Source: Treponema sp.
Lineage (GTDB): Bacteria > Spirochaetota > Spirochaetia > Treponematales > Breznakiellaceae
Length of the DNA: 7,874 bases
Assembly (NCBI GenBank): GCA_031259515.1
Contig: JAIRLK010000199.1
Coordinates: 1-7,874 of the forward strand
Direction of reading: 5' to 3'
In this document: in pieces, positions 6,068 through 7,874 of the stretch
How the letters are laid out: every line of letters starts with the position of its first letter
Numbering within the stretch: position 1 is the stretch's first letter
Position numbers and translations under genes: made by a program
The notes under the pieces: model-generated
Told to the model about the DNA's origin: nothing
Databases searched by the model: none
The model's input: the letters and a program-made list of their open reading frames with translations, nothing else

Positions 6068-6724
6068 ATGGCCTTACCGGCGGAAGTTATGCAAAATGTC
6101 CCGACGATAGAAGAGTTTTGGGCTGCCTTCACGAAATCCCAGATAGAAGCGGCTAAACGCCGGGAAGAATGGGAGCGTGAGCTGGCGGAGGTCCGGAAAG
6201 AATGGAAGCGCGAGATGGCGGAGTCCCGGAAAGAATGGGAGCGTGAGCTGGCGGAGTCCCAGCGGATAGTCAAAAGCGTCTCCAGGCAGATGGGCGACCT
6301 TCACAATCGATTCGGCGAGTTGGCCGAGCATCTGGTCGCTCCGGGGATCCTCAAGCGGTTCAATGAACGGGGCTATCATTTTGGCGGAATCATCGCGGAA
6401 CGGGTACAAGTAATGGACAGTTCCGGAAGGCTCCTCACGGAAATAGATCTGTTATTGGAAAATGGGCAGTATTCGATGGCGGTGGAGGTAAAAAGCCGGC
6501 CGCGGGAGAAAGACGCGGAACATCATGTAAAGCGGCTGGAGATACTGAGGGAACACAAGAATAGGCAGAATGACCGGAGGAAGATTCACGGAGCGATAGC
6601 GGGGGCGGTATTTCCACGAGAAGCGATGGCTGCGGCGCTGGAGGCGGGACTGTATGTGATCGTTCAATCCGGGGACACGATGAAGCTGGATATCCCGGAG
6701 GGTTTTCAGCCTCGGGAGTGGTAA
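6068..6724 (+). CDS. Coiled-coil protein with PD-(D/E)XK nuclease-like domain
   Basis: This 218-residue protein of unknown function resembles uncharacterised proteins common in cyanobacteria and also found in other bacteria: a charged coiled coil, then a nuclease-like fold ending in F-x-P-x-x-W. Residues about 22-75 form the coiled coil, including three 11-residue repeats (32-64, pattern R-K/E-E-W-E/K-R-E-L/M-A-E-S/V). The conserved helix NRFGELAEHLVAP (80-92) with E84 follows. The strand E125-I-D127-LLL and then VEVKS with E140 and K142 form the E/D...E-x-K core typical of PD-(D/E)XK enzymes. The end, GLYVIVQSGDTMKL, then FQPREW (213-218), matches the family's usual C-terminus. Nuclease activity is inferred from the motif only; in related proteins neither substrate nor partner is well established. 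It lies 155 bases after htpG with its own strong ribosome-binding site. The W residues spaced 11 apart (35, 46, 57) are unusual for a coiled coil. Confidence 0.8.
   Translation: MALPAEVMQNVPTIEEFWAAFTKSQIEAAKRREEWERELAEVRKEWKREMAESRKEWERELAESQRIVKSVSRQMGDLHNRFGELAEHLVAPGILKRFNERGYHFGGIIAERVQVMDSSGRLLTEIDLLLENGQYSMAVEVKSRPREKDAEHHVKRLEILREHKNRQNDRRKIHGAIAGAVFPREAMAAALEAGLYVIVQSGDTMKLDIPEGFQPREW
6161..6259 (+). repeat. Three tandem 33-base repeats inside the coiled-coil region
   Basis: Units 6161-6193, 6194-6226 and 6227-6259 are in frame and very similar, each encoding 11 residues. Units 1 and 3 share GAATGGGAGCGTGAGCTGGC exactly, while unit 2 differs at several positions, partly silent. The similarity at DNA level suggests recent duplication, so the copy number could vary between strains. 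Confidence 0.9.
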
Positions 6725-6912
6725 CGCCCGTATCGGCCCAGGCTTTTAGGAGTTTGCGGGACGCGGTTATTTTGGCAAAAAAGGACGATCTTTTGTAACT
6801 ATTCAGTCGTAGCGTGATTTCAAAATTTTTCTTGTCCTCCAATGCTTTAACAAAGGGGGTTTCCGCCCATAGAGTATAACTTTTTTTCGGTGTATTTTTG
6901 TGAATAAGGAGG

Positions 6913-6918
6913 TATAAT
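6913..6918 (+). promoter_or_regulatory. Possible -10 box for the 59-residue gene
   Basis: TATAAT matches the -10 consensus perfectly and would place transcription start near 6925, giving a leader of about 20 bases that contains the Shine-Dalgarno AAAAGGAGGGGG (6931-6942). No convincing -35 box is present 16-18 bases upstream, so this is tentative. The gap 6725-6912 otherwise shows no recognisable site. Confidence 0.35.
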
Positions 6919-6947
6919 AGGGATAGCCTCAAAAGGAGGGGGCAGTC

Positions 6948-7127
6948 ATGGATAAAAGAACAGAAGAACTGGTAGAAGAAGCCGGAGAAAAAATCAAGGC
7001 GAATCTCCGCAAACGGGCGGAGGAGTTTCGTGAAACCGACAGGAAAAAAGAGCTGACGATTGACATTATCGAAAGCATCTTGCGTGAAACAAGAGTGGAG
7101 TCTGACAAGATTATAGAGGAGTGTTAA
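6948..7127 (+). CDS. Small hypothetical protein, 59 residues
   Basis: The ATG at 6948 is preceded at a good distance by AAAAGGAGGGGG (6931-6942), one of the strongest ribosome-binding sites in the window, and the frame runs to TAA at 7125-7127. The product is highly charged, rich in Glu, Lys and Arg, has no membrane segment and is probably almost all helix: a charged first half (to about residue 35), then a more amphipathic stretch (ELTIDIIESILRETRV, about 35-50), and a C-terminal cysteine. I do not recognise a family. It might be a small regulator or antitoxin-like protein, or the intact head of a gene whose remainder was lost when mobile-element sequence arrived. A 28-codon frame begins inside its stop (TAATG, 7127) but shows no clear coding signal. 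Confidence 0.6.
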   Translation: MDKRTEELVEEAGEKIKANLRKRAEEFRETDRKKELTIDIIESILRETRVESDKIIEEC

Positions 7128-7314
7128 TGAACGCTCTGACCGGAATGATCTCCGAAAAAGAACTCATAGTAAAAAAAACAGGAAATGACGGGGCAGGGAG
7201 AAATACTCCGTAACGGCGCGGGAAACAGGAACATTCGATTATTACCAGTGAAGGGTGTCTTGCGATAAAAAGAACGGTATTGAAAGTAACGGAAGAGACG
7301 CGAACCGTGCCTGA

Positions 7315-7671
7315 CCGGGAGAACCGCGAAAATGGAAATATAAATTACAGCGGCTGGCGGACGGCACGGGATTAACCATAGGGGTATGTCATTACCCGCC
7401 GGGGACGAGGAAGTGGAACAAAGTAGAACACCGGTTATTTGCCTTTATCAGTCGGCACCGGCGCGGTGAACCGCTTGAGAGTTTTGAAAGGATTGTAAAA
7501 TTAATTAGTACAACGACGACGAACAAAGGGCTTAAAGTATATTGCCAATTAGACCAAAATGATTATCCGACAAAGATCAAGGTAAGTGATGAGGAAATGG
7601 AACAGATACGGATATTCAGGAAAGCATTTCATGGGGAATGGAATTACGATATCAAGCCGCATAAAAAATAA
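7315..7671 (+). pseudogene. ISAzo13-type transposase remnant (C-terminal part)
   Basis: The frame is open from just after a TGA at 7312-7314 to a TAA at 7669-7671, 118 residues, with no plausible start codon or ribosome-binding site at its head. The translation carries landmarks I recognise from the C-terminus of ISAzo13-family transposases: LQRLADGTGL, VCHYPPGT, KWNKVEHRLFAFIS, KGLKV, IKVSDEEM and finally FHGEWNY. A complete transposase of this family is several hundred residues; the N-terminal and most of the catalytic part are missing, and the 7128-7314 stretch shows no clear match in any frame. The element is therefore a 5'-truncated, inactive fossil. The IS right end probably lies shortly after 7671, but with no left end I cannot define the inverted repeat. 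The intact 3' coding part, without internal stops, suggests fairly recent loss. Confidence 0.85.
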
Positions 7672-7722
7672 CCGTATTAGTTATTTATAGATAGATCCTT
7701 AGCGTCAAGTTAATCACTCATG

Positions 7723-7874
7723 TTACGCAAGAGTGCCATTATCCCCCATGTTAAAAGCAGACAGTAATTCCATAGTACTCTTAAGTGAAGCCATGTATAT
7801 CTGTGCCTTTACCGCAAAATGATTGTAACCGTGATTTAATTTTACCAGTTCTAATTTCACATACGCATATATCG
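7723..7874 (-). CDS. C-terminal end of an unidentified protein, possibly a transposase (partial)
   Basis: Reading leftwards from the window edge, a minus-strand frame stays open for 49 residues and ends at a TAA (7725-7723). The peptide looks like real protein. It has an alternating helical pattern and the string NHGYNHFAVKAQIYMASLK, which resembles the last helices of some DDE transposases (N-H-F-A-L-K...Y...L). I cannot assign a family with confidence. The neighbouring ISAzo13 remnant makes a mobile-element origin plausible. The 5' part is outside the window. The short gap 7672-7722 is AT-rich and probably includes the IS right end. Confidence 0.45.
   Translation of the reverse strand, partial: IYAYVKLELVKLNHGYNHFAVKAQIYMASLKSTMELLSAFNMGDNGTLA

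Noticed and set aside
6927..6939. SD-sequestering hairpin before the 59-residue gene (CCTC pairing with GAGG)
   Set aside because: Only four base pairs with a 5-base loop; such short matches are expected by chance in purine-rich leaders.
7127..7213. 28-codon frame starting in the TAATG overlap as a separate gene
   Set aside because: Too short and without recognisable features; kept only as a possible truncated start of a lost gene.
1..7874. CRISPR array, tRNA, rRNA or riboswitch
   Set aside because: No regularly spaced repeats, cloverleaf, rRNA core sequence or recognisable aptamer was seen in any gap on either strand.

Overview
The window looks like a chromosomal segment from a spirochaete, most likely a Treponema of the insect-gut type. 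This is inferred from the gene mix: HD-GYP protein, cNMP-binding/GGDEF-like proteins, HtpG, a coiled-coil PD-(D/E)XK protein and an ISAzo13-type transposase remnant. No rRNA or other phylogenetic marker is present. GC content is moderate to high in the left 6.7 kb and visibly lower at the right end.

Layout: positions 1-406 (+) hold the C-terminal end of an HD-GYP c-di-GMP phosphodiesterase-type domain, cut by the window edge. Converging on it are two minus-strand genes. The first (3802-2852) encodes a 316-residue protein with a cNMP-binding domain and a degenerate GGDEF domain. The second (2754-595) encodes a 719-residue protein with a degenerate cNMP-binding domain, a degenerate GGDEF domain and an apparently intact DHH/DHHA1 phosphoesterase. 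Its plan resembles that of GdpP-type c-di-AMP phosphodiesterases, but with a soluble cNMP-type module instead of membrane helices and PAS. A divergent control region (about 3803-3977) separates this pair from htpG (3978-5912, +), a full-length bacterial Hsp90. After htpG comes a 218-residue protein (6068-6724, +) with three 11-residue coiled-coil repeats and a nuclease-like E-x-D...E-x-K core. Next is a 59-residue hypothetical protein (6948-7127, +).

The right end (about 7130-7874) is mobile-element debris. It holds the 3' third of an ISAzo13-type transposase (7315-7671, +) with no 5' part, and, on the minus strand, the C-terminus of another protein running off the edge, possibly also a transposase.

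Intergenic palindromes built on a CTGTYC/GRACAG core lie in several gaps: near 438-500 (degenerate), 2786-2836 (near perfect), 3844-3881 and 6005-6045. They look like a dispersed hairpin family rather than simple terminators, since none has a clear T-tract.

The most interesting unit is the nucleotide-signalling pair on the minus strand: two neighbouring cNMP-domain proteins, both with inactive-looking GGDEF domains, one carrying a DHH/DHHA1 catalytic domain. A plausible but unproven reading is that cNMP-type or GGDEF-type ligand sensing controls hydrolysis of a cyclic dinucleotide or of short oligonucleotides.
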